The notes under the pieces are model-generated. The model saw nothing but the letters and a program-made list of their open reading frames with translations. It was not told the origin of the DNA and searched no databases. This document shows, piece after piece, positions 34,672 through 43,196 of a stretch of 64,000 nt of DNA (position 1 is its first letter; each line of letters opens with the position of its first letter). The translations under genes and the position numbers were made by a program. The stretch is taken from positions 1 through 64,000 of the forward strand of contig BPIC01000002.1 of NCBI GenBank assembly GCA_026003895.1. Direction: 5' to 3'. This stretch comes from Dehalococcoidia bacterium (GTDB lineage: Bacteria; Chloroflexota; Dehalococcoidia; SpSt-223).

Positions 34672-35080
34672 ACCCACGGCCCTTAATTGCCGAGACAACG
34701 GTCGCATGTTCGAGGGTCCGCAACTCGCTGAGCGCCTTCTCCGCATCCTCCAGACTCCGGCGAAATCCGCCGCGCTCCAGCCGACGCAGCAGCCGGTCCC
34801 ACAGGCCGAGTCGGAGAAGCGAGTCCACATACTTCGGCCAAGGCACGAGGGCGATTTGCTCCGGCTGGGGAAATTGTGGTCGGAGCCGGCGCAGGCTGCG
34901 GTAGCGCTCCTCGAGCGAGTTGACCATCGGCATGACCCGAATCAGAGGCTCAGACGTCGGATCGTGGCGCATATCGATCACGAGCGTGCGCGCCAGGAGG
35001 GGGAAGTAGACCGAGAGAACCTCCGCATAGTCAAAGTTGCGCTCGATCTCGTTGAAATCGAGGCCAAACTCGTAGTCCAT
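34643..35080 (-). CDS. Hypothetical protein, 145 residues
   Basis: Starts at an ATG with AAGAGG upstream and reads MDYEFGLDFNEIERNFDYAE. The product is soluble and helical, with ARTLVIDMRHDPTSEPLI and a basic middle (YRSLRRLRPQFPQPEQIALVPWP) plus LLRLGLWDRLLRRLE. The C-terminal SAIKGRGFKTLWP might bind phosphate or nucleic acid, but that is a guess. Upstream extension of the frame into the glycosylase gene region is not protein-like and is left out. Divergent from the glycosylase. Confidence 0.55.
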   Translation of the reverse strand: MDYEFGLDFNEIERNFDYAEVLSVYFPLLARTLVIDMRHDPTSEPLIRVMPMVNSLEERYRSLRRLRPQFPQPEQIALVPWPKYVDSLLRLGLWDRLLRRLERGGFRRSLEDAEKALSELRTLEHATVVSAIKGRGFKTLWPASR

Positions 35081-35127
35081 CGAATCCTCTTGGCGGCGCG
35101 CGGCCACGCGATGATACCAGCCGGAGC

Positions 35128-35701
35128 GTGGCAGTGACCGGCGAGGTGCTGCCCCGCGCATTTTACGTCCGGCCGACCCTCGACGTCGCCCGCGACCTGC
35201 TTGGCAAGTATGTGGTCCACGTCGACGGCGGGGGTAGTGCGTGCCGGCAAGATTGTCGAGGTCGAAGCGTATATCGGCGAGGAGGATCGCGCCTGCCATT
35301 GCCGATCTGGCCGAACGGCGCGCAACGCGCCGATGTATGGTCCCGGCGGTCATGCCTACCTCTACCTGATCTACGGCCTCTCGACCATGCTGAACGTGGT
35401 CACCGAGCCGGCCGGCCGGCCGGCCGCGGTGCTGATTCGCGCCCTCGAGCCGGCCGAGCACGTCCTCGGTCGCACCGATGGTCCCGGCCGGCTGACGGCG
35501 GCTCTCGCCATCCCGCGCTCGCTCACCGGTCACGACCTGCTGCAGCCACCGCTCACTATCGTCGACCGCGGCGCCCGGCCACCACGAATCGTCGCCACCG
35601 AGCGCATCAACGTGGATTACGCCGGAGAGTGGGCCGCCATGCCGTGGCGGTTCATCGACGTCGACAGCCCGTATCTCTCGGTCCGGCCACGTCGGTCATA
35701 G
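35128..35701 (+). pseudogene. DNA-3-methyladenine glycosylase (AAG/MPG type), one frameshift
   Basis: The first part (35128 to about 35230) codes MAVTGEVLPRAFYVRPTLDV and ARDLLGKYVVHVDG; removing one G from the run of five G near 35231 leads into VVRAGKIVEVEAYIGEEDRA and the rest. EVEAYIGEEDRACH has the catalytic Glu and water-binding region, NAPMYGPGGHAYLYLIYG the tyrosine that intercalates the damage, and RIVATERINVDYAGEWAAMPWRF the C-terminal block. The enzyme flips and excises alkylated purines. A single change in a homopolymer makes sequencing error very likely, so the gene is probably intact in the organism. Confidence 0.85.
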
Positions 35702-35793
35702 ACGCCGTCTATATCAAACGTGCGTTTTGTCAATCAGCGTTGAGCTTACATGCCGTTAACATAGGCGGACGTAGGCATCTCGGAGGAACAACG

Positions 35794-36312
35794 ATGCAGG
35801 TCACCGACTGTCTCACCGGTCTCGAGCGCGTGACGATCAGCGCCGCACGGTTCTACCCGGTGGAGAGTTCGTCGGTCGCTGTTCCTTCGCCGGCCGACGG
35901 CCGGCTCGCCAATCCGAAGGCTATTCCGGCCTCGGACGTCAACAGCCGACTCGGCCTCCACGATGGCCAAACGGTCTTCGTGCGTGGACGTGGCGACGCG
36001 CAGATCATCGACGGGCTGTATCGCGCCTGCGGCACGCCGCTCGTCAAGAGCCCGGACCGTGCCGACGTCGTCCTCTATTGGCCAGCCGGCGCCGAGGCGC
36101 TGCGCCGCGAGCTGCCGGAGTTGGTCGAGCAGCTTCAGCCGCGCAGCCTGCTCTGGATCGTCGCGTCGCGGCCGGGGTTGCTCGGCTGCAACGGGCCAGC
36201 CATTCCGCAGGGCGACTTGATCGCGATCGCTCGCGACGCCGGGCTCGTCGATAACCGAGTGGCGTTCCTCTCCGACTGCGAATACGGATACCGCTTCGCG
36301 CGTGCCGACTAA
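35794..36312 (+). CDS. Hypothetical protein with a DUF3052-like C-terminal part
   Basis: A 172-residue protein starting at an ATG with GGAGGAACAAC upstream. The N-terminal 60 residues are variable; from about 50 on, RLGLHDGQTVFVRGRGDAQII, DVVLYWPAGAEALRRELPEL, LWIVASRPG and GLVDNRVAFLSDCEYGYRFARAD follow the strand and helix order of DUF3052 proteins, small factors of unknown role in several phyla. The catalytic-like Trp/Lys of other family members is not seen. It is convergent with the hydrolase gene, overlapping by four bases. An AT-richer stretch between 35700 and 35760 may hold its promoter. Confidence 0.6.
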   Translation: MQVTDCLTGLERVTISAARFYPVESSSVAVPSPADGRLANPKAIPASDVNSRLGLHDGQTVFVRGRGDAQIIDGLYRACGTPLVKSPDRADVVLYWPAGAEALRRELPELVEQLQPRSLLWIVASRPGLLGCNGPAIPQGDLIAIARDAGLVDNRVAFLSDCEYGYRFARAD

Positions 36313-37148
36313 CCGCGCAAGAACGGCAGGATCGCGTCCGCGAACGCTTGCGGATGGGTGAACGGGGCGACGTGGCTGATCTCATCGACGACGGCGCTCG
36401 TGCCATTGGGCAGCAGCGCCGTCAGTCGCTCGCGGTCCAGACGCGGGTCGGCGCCGCTCCGCAGCACGCCGCGTCCGGCGCACAACACCAATGTCGGCGC
36501 GGTGATCCGTGGCAGCCGCTCGGTTAAGCGCTGGCGCTCGATGGTGAACGGCGCTGCGGTTGCCCAACCGCCCGGGCCATACACCTCGCCACCTTCCTTC
36601 GGCCCCTTGTAAATCGCTTGAAAGAGCACGTAAAAGCGGCGTTGGACGTCGTCCAGACTCACTTCGCCGAGCATCCCGCTGTATTGATTCCAGATGGCGA
36701 GGAGGTGGCTGCCGTCGGGCGACGGGTCGGGCGCAGGAAAGCGCGTGGCGTGGATGCCGACCAGCTCGGGGCGGGATGCCCAGTCGAAGAGCTCGGAAAG
36801 GACCAGCCGCTCGATGCGATCCGGCGCGATAGCCGCCACTTCCGCCGCGATGTTCGCGCCGGTCATGTGGCCGAGGAGGGAGAACCGGCCGATTCCGAGA
36901 CCGTCGACCGCCCGCAGGATAGCCGTGGCAAATTCTTCCGTGGTCGTATACGGCTCGGGCGGGCGGGCGGAGTCGCCATACCCCGGCAGGTCGATGGCCA
37001 CGGTGCGAAAGAATGGACTGAGCAGCGGGATCAGCCGCTCGAACGCGCGTGGGTCTGGCGTCAGGTGGAGCAGGACGAGCGGCGGACCGTCGCCCTCGGT
37101 CCAATAATGCAGCTGACCGTCTGCCGTGTCGACAAATCCGCGCTTCAT
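36309..37148 (-). CDS. Alpha/beta-hydrolase-fold protein with altered nucleophile elbow
   Basis: A 279-residue alpha/beta-hydrolase. The oxyanion strand PPLVLLHLTPDPRAF, VAIDLPGYGDSARPP, the elbow LLGHMTGANIAAE and the C-terminal DEISHVAPFTHP with the catalytic His are in the right order. At the nucleophile place the elbow reads G-H-M-T-G at 93-97, so Met95 stands where Ser or Asp should be. The reaction is therefore open: a cofactor-independent dioxygenase/lyase-like or a non-catalytic member, or a sequence error. Its ATG overlaps the stop of the peptidase upstream (ATGA), so the two are translated from one message. Confidence 0.8.
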   Translation of the reverse strand: MKRGFVDTADGQLHYWTEGDGPPLVLLHLTPDPRAFERLIPLLSPFFRTVAIDLPGYGDSARPPEPYTTTEEFATAILRAVDGLGIGRFSLLGHMTGANIAAEVAAIAPDRIERLVLSELFDWASRPELVGIHATRFPAPDPSPDGSHLLAIWNQYSGMLGEVSLDDVQRRFYVLFQAIYKGPKEGGEVYGPGGWATAAPFTIERQRLTERLPRITAPTLVLCAGRGVLRSGADPRLDRERLTALLPNGTSAVVDEISHVAPFTHPQAFADAILPFLRG

Positions 37149-38113
37149 ACGAGCAGCCTTCCATCGTCGACGATCAGCTGGCCATCCGCCCAGACGGTTG
37201 GCCGGAGAATCAGCCCGTCGATGTGGAGGGGACTGAACGTCAGCCCGCGCAGCCCGGTGCTGTTGCCGAGCCCGACGTGGGCGGTGCCCCAGCGCTTCTT
37301 TGCTTCTTGAATGTCCCCAGCGAGATTCGCCTTCGGGTTTGTTCCGACCGATACCTCGGCGACGACATCGGCGTTCTCGACGCCGTCGATCAAGGCGCGC
37401 AGCCGCTCTGCCTCTGGGCCGCCCTCGATCGCGACGACGCGCCCCGCCCGTACCTCCAGCCGGATGGGGCTGGTGAGGTGGCCAATGCTGTGCACCGGGC
37501 CGTCGTAGACGACCGTACCGTTCATCGAGCCTTCGATCGGAGCGTGGGGCACTTCCCCGAATGGAAAGGTACCGATCTTTCCTGGCTCCCGCGCCAACCC
37601 GATCGAGAAGTTCGGCAGCCGGTCCGCCACGCTACACGTGAAGTCGGTGCCGCTCGGTGAGCAGAAGCGCAATTCGCGCGCTGGGGCGAGCACCTCGTAG
37701 AGCCGAGTCGTGATGGCGGCGACCTCGGTCGGGTCGGCTGCAGCCGCGCCCTTGGTCATCGTTTCGCGGTCGATCGAGATCGATATCAGCCGGATGCGTT
37801 TTTCGTCGAGAGCTTGCCGAATGCGAGGGCTGAAATGAATCACCGTCGTCGTTGGGCAGATGACGAGACTTGCGCCGTCGACGGCGTGCTGGACGACTTC
37901 GGTGGCCGGCGCCCCGGCAACGGCGCGGGCGGGCATGAACGCGACCGTTGGCTCGGCGCCGGCGGCAGTTACCGCTGCGGTAAGCGCCTCGACCACGGCG
38001 AGATCGGAATGAAAATCCGCCACGATCAGCACTTGCTCGCCCGGCTGGGTTGCCGCCGCCTCAGTCACGACCCAGCGGGCCGTCTTGGCCAGTTCGACTG
38101 CCGCCCAGTCCAT
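37145..38113 (-). CDS. Aminopeptidase M29/NicX-type metalloenzyme
   Basis: A 322-residue protein with GGGAGGACG before the ATG at 38113. VLIVADFHSDLAVVEALTAA begins an N-terminal Rossmann-like half; the C-terminal half carries AEVSVGTNPKANLAGDIQEA and GTAHVGLGNSTGLRG followed by SPLHIDGLILRPT, which matches thermophilic M29 aminopeptidases and the related 2,5-dihydroxypyridine dioxygenase NicX. Metal ligands in M29 are Glu, His and Asp residues of these segments. The product may be a peptidase or a ring-cleaving dioxygenase; sequence alone does not decide. The operon partner is an alpha/beta-hydrolase without a normal nucleophile, which might favour small-molecule metabolism. Confidence 0.75.
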   Translation of the reverse strand: MDWAAVELAKTARWVVTEAAATQPGEQVLIVADFHSDLAVVEALTAAVTAAGAEPTVAFMPARAVAGAPATEVVQHAVDGASLVICPTTTVIHFSPRIRQALDEKRIRLISISIDRETMTKGAAAADPTEVAAITTRLYEVLAPARELRFCSPSGTDFTCSVADRLPNFSIGLAREPGKIGTFPFGEVPHAPIEGSMNGTVVYDGPVHSIGHLTSPIRLEVRAGRVVAIEGGPEAERLRALIDGVENADVVAEVSVGTNPKANLAGDIQEAKKRWGTAHVGLGNSTGLRGLTFSPLHIDGLILRPTVWADGQLIVDDGRLLV

Positions 38114-38250
38114 CGTCCTCCCTTGCCGCGCGAACGGCATTGTACCCGAGGAGTGGGCTGCTGCGTGTACGCCGGGCCGCGCTCTAAGTATGATTGAGCT
38201 GTCAGTTCGTGGTGTGCCGCGAACGGTTGTCCCGGGGGTGCCGCACGCGA

Positions 38251-39819
38251 ATGCGTTCGCTCGTGCTGCTGATTGCGCTGACGCTCGTCGGCTGCACGCC
38301 CTCTGGCGGCCTCTCGACTGTCGTGCCCGTGCCGCCAAGCGATGTTCCGCAGGTGCTCCGCGTCGTCACGGGGTTTGTCCCCAGCAGCCTGACGCCCGCG
38401 GCGGGGACTGCCGGGCATTTCATGGCGTGGACGATCTACGACAGTGTCACCCAGTTTGGCCCGAACTTTCAAGTTCGGCCCTCGGTCGCCGAACGCTGGG
38501 TGCTCTCATCCGATGGTGCGACGTGGACGCTCTCGCTGCGGCGCGATATGCGGTGGCCCGACGGATCGCCGCTCACCGCTACCGATGTCGTCTTCAGTTT
38601 GGAGCAGACACGGCAGCGCCGCTGGCCACAAACCGCACTGTTTGCGAGCATCGCCTCGGTGCAGGCTGCGGACCCGGCAACTGTTGTCCTAACGATGCGC
38701 TTTCCTGACATTTCGCTGCCGAACAACTTACCGTACTTGTGGGTTCTTCCCCAGGCTGCAATCGCGGCTAGCGGACTGGACGCCTTTTCCGAACGGCCAT
38801 TCGGGTCCGGCCCCTATGAGGTGGCCGAGCTTCGCCCTGGCGTGTCGCTGACGGTGCGCAAGCGCGTCGCTCCGGCCGGCGTCAACCTCCATCCGTTCCG
38901 CAAGCCGATCGCGGACGAGATCCAGTTCACGGCGGTTGTCGATCCCAGTCAGAAGATCGCCGGCCTCCGCAGCGGCGAGGTAGACATCGCCGCTGTTCAC
39001 ACATTTACGTCAAGTCAAGTCGATCAGCTCCTCGCTGCCGAGATGACGGTGAAGACGTTTCCGCTCGCGACGCTTGCGATCGCCTATCCGGACGGCGCCA
39101 TGACCGCGCGTGCCTCGCCGCTGCGCGACAAGCGCGTTCGCTTGGCGCTGAACTACGCCGTCGACAAGGTGGCGATTGCCTCGCTCTTCCACGGGTCGGA
39201 GCCAGTCGGGCAGTACGCCTCGCCGGGCAGTCTCTATTGGGATCCAGCAGCGTCGCCCTTTCCCTACGACCCGGCGCGCGCCAAGCAGCTGCTTGCCGAA
39301 GCGGGATACCCGAGTGGGCTGCGAATCGAGAGCGGCCTCGAATATCAACCGAATATCATGCCGACCGATATCGCTCTCTCGGTCCAGCGCTATCTTGCGG
39401 ACGTTGGTGTTGAAGCGCCGCTTGTTCCCCTCGAAGCCAACGCCTATCTCGACAAGGCCTACGGTCGCAACGGCCAGCTCAAGGCCGAGCTGTTCGGCGC
39501 AGCAACGCTGGATTCGAACGGTTTCGCCACCAACATGCGCACCTTTCTCGGGTGTTCGAGCCCATCTGGTGGCGGCGCGACCGGCCGGTGGTATTGCAAC
39601 CGAGATTGGGACCGCCTGATCACCGCGGCGACTACCGAGCGGGACCCGGCGCGGCGGGAGACCCTGATGCGTGAGGCGAACCGGCTCCAACGCGAAGACG
39701 TGCCGTTCCTCTACCTCATCGTCCTGCCGGGCTATACGGTCCTCGCGCCAACCGTCCGCGGCGCGGACTATTACTACCTGAGAATTTTTTCACTCGACTC
39801 TACCTATCGAGTACGATAG
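38251..39819 (+). CDS. Family 5 extracellular solute-binding lipoprotein
   Basis: A 522-residue binding protein: signal peptide with lipobox LVGC (Cys at about 15), a short linker, then the SBP_bac_5 domain with TQFGPNFQVRPSVAERW, LTATDVVFSLEQTR, FGSGPYEVAEL, RDKRVRLALNYAVDKVAI and PYDPARAKQLLAEAGYP. It ends SLDSTYRVR, a tail shared by its paralogues at 39839 and 26540. It would deliver peptides or other solutes to an ABC importer, none of whose membrane or ATPase genes is nearby. The ATG at 38251 is chosen as the start of the signal peptide. Followed 19 bases later by a paralogue. Confidence 0.9.
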   Translation: MRSLVLLIALTLVGCTPSGGLSTVVPVPPSDVPQVLRVVTGFVPSSLTPAAGTAGHFMAWTIYDSVTQFGPNFQVRPSVAERWVLSSDGATWTLSLRRDMRWPDGSPLTATDVVFSLEQTRQRRWPQTALFASIASVQAADPATVVLTMRFPDISLPNNLPYLWVLPQAAIAASGLDAFSERPFGSGPYEVAELRPGVSLTVRKRVAPAGVNLHPFRKPIADEIQFTAVVDPSQKIAGLRSGEVDIAAVHTFTSSQVDQLLAAEMTVKTFPLATLAIAYPDGAMTARASPLRDKRVRLALNYAVDKVAIASLFHGSEPVGQYASPGSLYWDPAASPFPYDPARAKQLLAEAGYPSGLRIESGLEYQPNIMPTDIALSVQRYLADVGVEAPLVPLEANAYLDKAYGRNGQLKAELFGAATLDSNGFATNMRTFLGCSSPSGGGATGRWYCNRDWDRLITAATTERDPARRETLMREANRLQREDVPFLYLIVLPGYTVLAPTVRGADYYYLRIFSLDSTYRVR

Positions 39820-39838
39820 CCACTCATAGGAGGGGTCG

Positions 39839-41425
39839 ATGATCCGTTCGCTTCGACACGGTGTCCTTCTCTTGTCGTTTGCGCTCGCGGCGTGCACTCC
39901 CACCGCTCCAACGTCCGCGCCCGCTCCCGGCGCGCCAGCTGCTCCTGCCGAGCAGCGCGAGGAGCGGCAGGTGCTGAACGTCGCCGTCGGGTCGATCACC
40001 GCCAACATGACGCCGGCGGCTGCCGGGGGGCACTGGATCCGCTGGCATCTTTACGACACGCTGACGAAGTTTGGACCCAAGTTCAGCATCGAGCCGCAGG
40101 TTGCGACCCGCTGGGATCTCTCGGCGGACGGCTTGAGCTGGCGCTGGACGATCCGCCCCGATCTGACCTTCAGCAACGGGGATAAGCTGACCGCGGAGGA
40201 CGTCGCCTTCTCGTTCACCGAAATGTTCGCGCGCAACTGGCCGGCGCGCGCCAACTTCATCAACGTCGTTCCCGACAGCGTCCGGGCCGTCGACGCGACG
40301 ACCGTCGAATTCGCCACCCGAGTGCCAGATGTCACCGTGCAAGCCTCGACGCCGCTCGTCTTCATCATCCCCAAGAAGTATTACGAGTCGGTTGGCTTTG
40401 AAGGATTCGTGCAAAAGCCGATCGGCTCCTCGCCGTACGAGTTGGCGGACTACCGCGCGGATGCCCTCGTGACGTTCCGCAAGCGCGCAACGCCCCACCC
40501 GTTTCGGACTCCGCAGAACACCGAGATTACCTTCCGGGTGGTGCCGGACGGCGGACAGCAGATAAACGGCTTGCGCACCGGCGAGCTCGATGTGTTGACC
40601 GTGAACACGTTCACGCCCGACCAACTCGATGCCATCCAACGCGCGGGCGGCACGACCCAATTCTTCAAAATTTCGACGCTCGCCTTCTTCTTCCCCCAGG
40701 GCACCCTCGAGGCGAGGAATTCGCCGCTGAAGGATAAGCGCGTCCGCCAGGCACTCAACTATGCCGTCGACCGGGAAGCCATCACCAAACTGTTCCGCGA
40801 GGCCGCGGTCGCCAGTCAATACGCCATCCCAGACAGCCCGTATTTCAACCCGGCGATCCAGGCCTATCCGTACGACCCAAACCGGGCGAAGCAGCTCCTT
40901 GCCGAAGCAGGCTACCCGAACGGCTTCCGCGTCGAGACCGGGATGGAGTTCCCCTCCTTCACGATCAAACAGGAAATCGCCTTGGCGGTGCAGGCCAATC
41001 TGAAAGCGATCGGCGTCGAGGTCGAGGCGATCCCGCTCGACTTCGTGCAGGCGGCGACGAAAGGCGCCGGCCGTGGCAACGAGTTGAAGGCCGAGTTGTT
41101 CGGCTCGGTTGCCGGCGACACCAACGGCTTCATCTCCGGTATCCGCCAGAACATTGGCTGCGGGAAGCCGGTCGGCGCACCGCCGACGGCGCTTTGGTGG
41201 TGCAACCAACAGTGGGATCGGTTGCTCGACCAGGCCTATACCGAGCGCGATCCGGCGAAGCGAACCCCGCTCTTCCATCAAGCTGCCCAAATCATGGCCG
41301 ACGACGTCCCGGTCATGCCGCTGATCATTCAGCCGAGTCACTCGGCGTGGTCGAGCAAGGTGAAGGGCGTCGACATGCCGTACTTCTTCTACTTCACCCT
41401 CGACAGCGCGTATAAGGTGAAGTAA
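39839..41425 (+). CDS. Family 5 extracellular solute-binding lipoprotein (tandem paralogue)
   Basis: A 528-residue paralogue of the previous gene, with signal peptide and lipobox LAAC, a Pro/Ala-rich linker and the SBP_bac_5 domain (TKFGPKFSIEPQVATRW, LTAEDVAFSFTEMF, IGSSPYELADY, KDKRVRQALNYAVDREAI, PYDPNRAKQLLAEAGYP). It ends TLDSAYKVK. An AGGAGGGG site precedes the ATG. Both genes share 19-base spacing and are likely cotranscribed; two binding proteins of different specificity for one transporter is the simplest view. The paralogue at 26540 is closer to this one, sharing KKYYESVG and the C-terminal sequence. Confidence 0.92.
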   Translation: MIRSLRHGVLLLSFALAACTPTAPTSAPAPGAPAAPAEQREERQVLNVAVGSITANMTPAAAGGHWIRWHLYDTLTKFGPKFSIEPQVATRWDLSADGLSWRWTIRPDLTFSNGDKLTAEDVAFSFTEMFARNWPARANFINVVPDSVRAVDATTVEFATRVPDVTVQASTPLVFIIPKKYYESVGFEGFVQKPIGSSPYELADYRADALVTFRKRATPHPFRTPQNTEITFRVVPDGGQQINGLRTGELDVLTVNTFTPDQLDAIQRAGGTTQFFKISTLAFFFPQGTLEARNSPLKDKRVRQALNYAVDREAITKLFREAAVASQYAIPDSPYFNPAIQAYPYDPNRAKQLLAEAGYPNGFRVETGMEFPSFTIKQEIALAVQANLKAIGVEVEAIPLDFVQAATKGAGRGNELKAELFGSVAGDTNGFISGIRQNIGCGKPVGAPPTALWWCNQQWDRLLDQAYTERDPAKRTPLFHQAAQIMADDVPVMPLIIQPSHSAWSSKVKGVDMPYFFYFTLDSAYKVK

Positions 41426-41486
41426 GGGGCAGGTCCGGCCTCGTCCCCTCCGGTCCTCGCGCTTGGGGCTGCCGAGCGAGCAGCAG

Positions 41487-42227
41487 CTACGGCCCGAAAA
41501 TGGCGTCGAAGATGCCGTTCGTGGTTTCCCAGCCGACGACGGCGGCCATCACCTTCGAGGCGACCGACTCATAGTCGGAGCGCTTGTAGGCGTTGCGAAT
41601 CAGATGGTTGCGCCGGGCGTTGTAGCGCTCCCGCTCGGCCTCGGGAACCGGTTCGGCCCGTGCCCAAACGTCCAGCCAGACCCCGACCGCCTCTCGCTGG
41701 AAGGCGAGCGCGGTGTCGAGGCCGTCGTAGCGGAGCGGCAGATGAAGGGCGAGGCAGGAGCCAAGCTGGTTGGTGAAGTAGGCCGGCGGCGGCGGGACTG
41801 GCTCGATTTGGTGGGCGATCAAGCGAGGCCACCACGCGTCGATGAGGGCTTTGTAGCCACTGAGGTAGCGATCGTAATAGTCGCGGTGATAGACGACGTC
41901 CTGCATCGGCAGGAAGTCTGCCGTCAGCGTGAAATGCTCCGGACGTTCATAAAGGTCGATGCCAAGGCCGGGGAAGTCGTAGTCCGCCGCCGGCCAGCCG
42001 AGACAGAGGTGTTCACGCACTCGGCCGAGGGCGAAGAAGCGATGAACGGTAATTCGCTCGATCTTGGGCGCCGTGAACACCGACAGGTCTTCCCAGCCGC
42101 GCTCGGTTTCACACCGTCGGACGTGCTCGGGCACGGGGAGCGGCGTCAGCGGCAGCCGGCTGCTGAGCAGGTCGAGATACGCCTCGGCCTGTCGAAGGTC
42201 GTCTTCCCAGATCTCAGTTCGGTTCAT
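41487..42227 (-). CDS. Bilin reductase/red chlorophyll catabolite reductase-like protein
   Basis: A 246-residue soluble protein with GGAGGTGCTCGC before the ATG at 42227. KIERITVHRFFALGRVREHL, the central YDFPGLGIDLYERPEHFTL at 83-101 and FLPMQDVVYHRDYYDRYLSG resemble the strands and turn of the ferredoxin-dependent bilin reductase (HY2/PcyA) and RCCR superfamily; the end (YESVASKVMAAVVGWETTNG then IFDAIFG) also runs parallel to that family's last helix and its EW motif. These enzymes reduce linear tetrapyrroles with ferredoxin. The match is by eye, and no heme oxygenase gene is nearby. If wrong, it is an unknown conserved protein. Divergent from the hydrolase at 42345. Confidence 0.5.
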   Translation of the reverse strand: MNRTEIWEDDLRQAEAYLDLLSSRLPLTPLPVPEHVRRCETERGWEDLSVFTAPKIERITVHRFFALGRVREHLCLGWPAADYDFPGLGIDLYERPEHFTLTADFLPMQDVVYHRDYYDRYLSGYKALIDAWWPRLIAHQIEPVPPPPAYFTNQLGSCLALHLPLRYDGLDTALAFQREAVGVWLDVWARAEPVPEAERERYNARRNHLIRNAYKRSDYESVASKVMAAVVGWETTNGIFDAIFGP

Positions 42228-42344
42228 GCGAGCACCTCCGACGCGCCCGTTTCTACCACAGGCCGCGCTGAGCTTCAACGGCGGTGGCCCAAGCTCGGCA
42301 CGCTTGGATACAATCGCGCCCAGCCAGCAAACCCGGAGGGATGG

Positions 42345-43196
42345 GTGAGGGCAAACTTAACTCCGCGTCACGGAGAGGTCGTCGTCGACGGTCTGCGGCT
42401 CCACTACCTTGCGTGGGGCGATCCGAGTCATCCGCCAATCTTGATGCTCCACGGCGTCGGCCAGCAGGCACACAGCTGGGACTTTGTTGCCATGGATCTC
42501 GGCCAAGACCATTATGTCGTCTCGCTCGATCAGCGCGGCCATGGCGATAGCGACTGGGCGCCCGATCGCGACTATTCTCCCGAAGCCTACCAGCGTGACC
42601 TCGACGGTGTCGTTGACCAGCTTGGACTGACCAACTTCCTGCTCGTTGGGCTGTCGATGGGCGGGATGAACGCCATTCGCTTTGCGGCGCGCCGCCAGCA
42701 TGAGCTGCGCGGACTCGTGGTCGTCGACATGGGCCCCGAGATCATCGAACGTGGCGGCCGCGAAATCCGGAACTTCATGGCGATGGACGATGAACTCGAC
42801 ACCTTCGAAGCGTTTGTCGAACGCGCTGCGAAATACAATCCCCTGCGGCCCAAGGACAGTTTCCGGGGGAGCTTGCAGCACAACCTGAAGCAACTGCCGA
42901 ATGGCAAATGGACGTGGAAGTACGACAAGTTCTTTCGCGACCCAACGGTCGAGCGCACGCGTCAGGACCTCTGGCCATACGTGCGGCAGCTTCGCCTGCC
43001 GGTGTTGGTGGTGCGAGGCGAAAAGAGCCACGTCATCGGTGAAGAGCAGGCGCGCGTCTTCGTCGAGGCGCTGCCGGATGCCGCCTACGTGGTCATTCCC
43101 GACGCCGGCCACCTCGTGCCCGGCGACCAGCCCGATCGGTTCAGCGACGCGTTGCGCGAATGGCTGAGGACGCGCAAACCGGAGGGAATTCGATGA
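42345..43196 (+). CDS. Alpha/beta hydrolase
   Basis: A 283-residue canonical alpha/beta-hydrolase. PPILMLHGVGQQAHSWDF is the oxyanion strand, VVSLDQRGHGDS follows, the nucleophile elbow is LVGLSMGGM with an intact Ser, and VIPDAGHLVPGDQPDRF supplies the catalytic His. It probably hydrolyses an ester, amide or lactone in the cytoplasm. The GTG at 42345 has GGAGG five bases ahead; a TACAAT at 42309 would give a leader of about 25 bases. The frame remains open far upstream but there lacks protein character. The stop overlaps the next ATG (ATGA), coupling it to the rhodanese. Confidence 0.88.
   Translation: MRANLTPRHGEVVVDGLRLHYLAWGDPSHPPILMLHGVGQQAHSWDFVAMDLGQDHYVVSLDQRGHGDSDWAPDRDYSPEAYQRDLDGVVDQLGLTNFLLVGLSMGGMNAIRFAARRQHELRGLVVVDMGPEIIERGGREIRNFMAMDDELDTFEAFVERAAKYNPLRPKDSFRGSLQHNLKQLPNGKWTWKYDKFFRDPTVERTRQDLWPYVRQLRLPVLVVRGEKSHVIGEEQARVFVEALPDAAYVVIPDAGHLVPGDQPDRFSDALREWLRTRKPEGIR

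Noticed and set aside
35228..35793. Single reading frame running from the glycosylase start into the DUF3052-like gene
   Set aside because: The glycosylase continues in another frame after the G-run, and the DUF3052-like protein has its own start and ribosome site at 35794.
39824..41341. A 505-codon open frame on the minus strand
   Set aside because: It lies exactly opposite the binding lipoprotein gene at 39839, has the Arg/Gly/Asp bias of an antisense shadow and no protein motif.
41463..42344. Long N-terminal extension of the hydrolase frame
   Set aside because: This part is antisense to the bilin-reductase-like gene; the hydrolase fold begins after the GTG at 42345, which has its own ribosome site.
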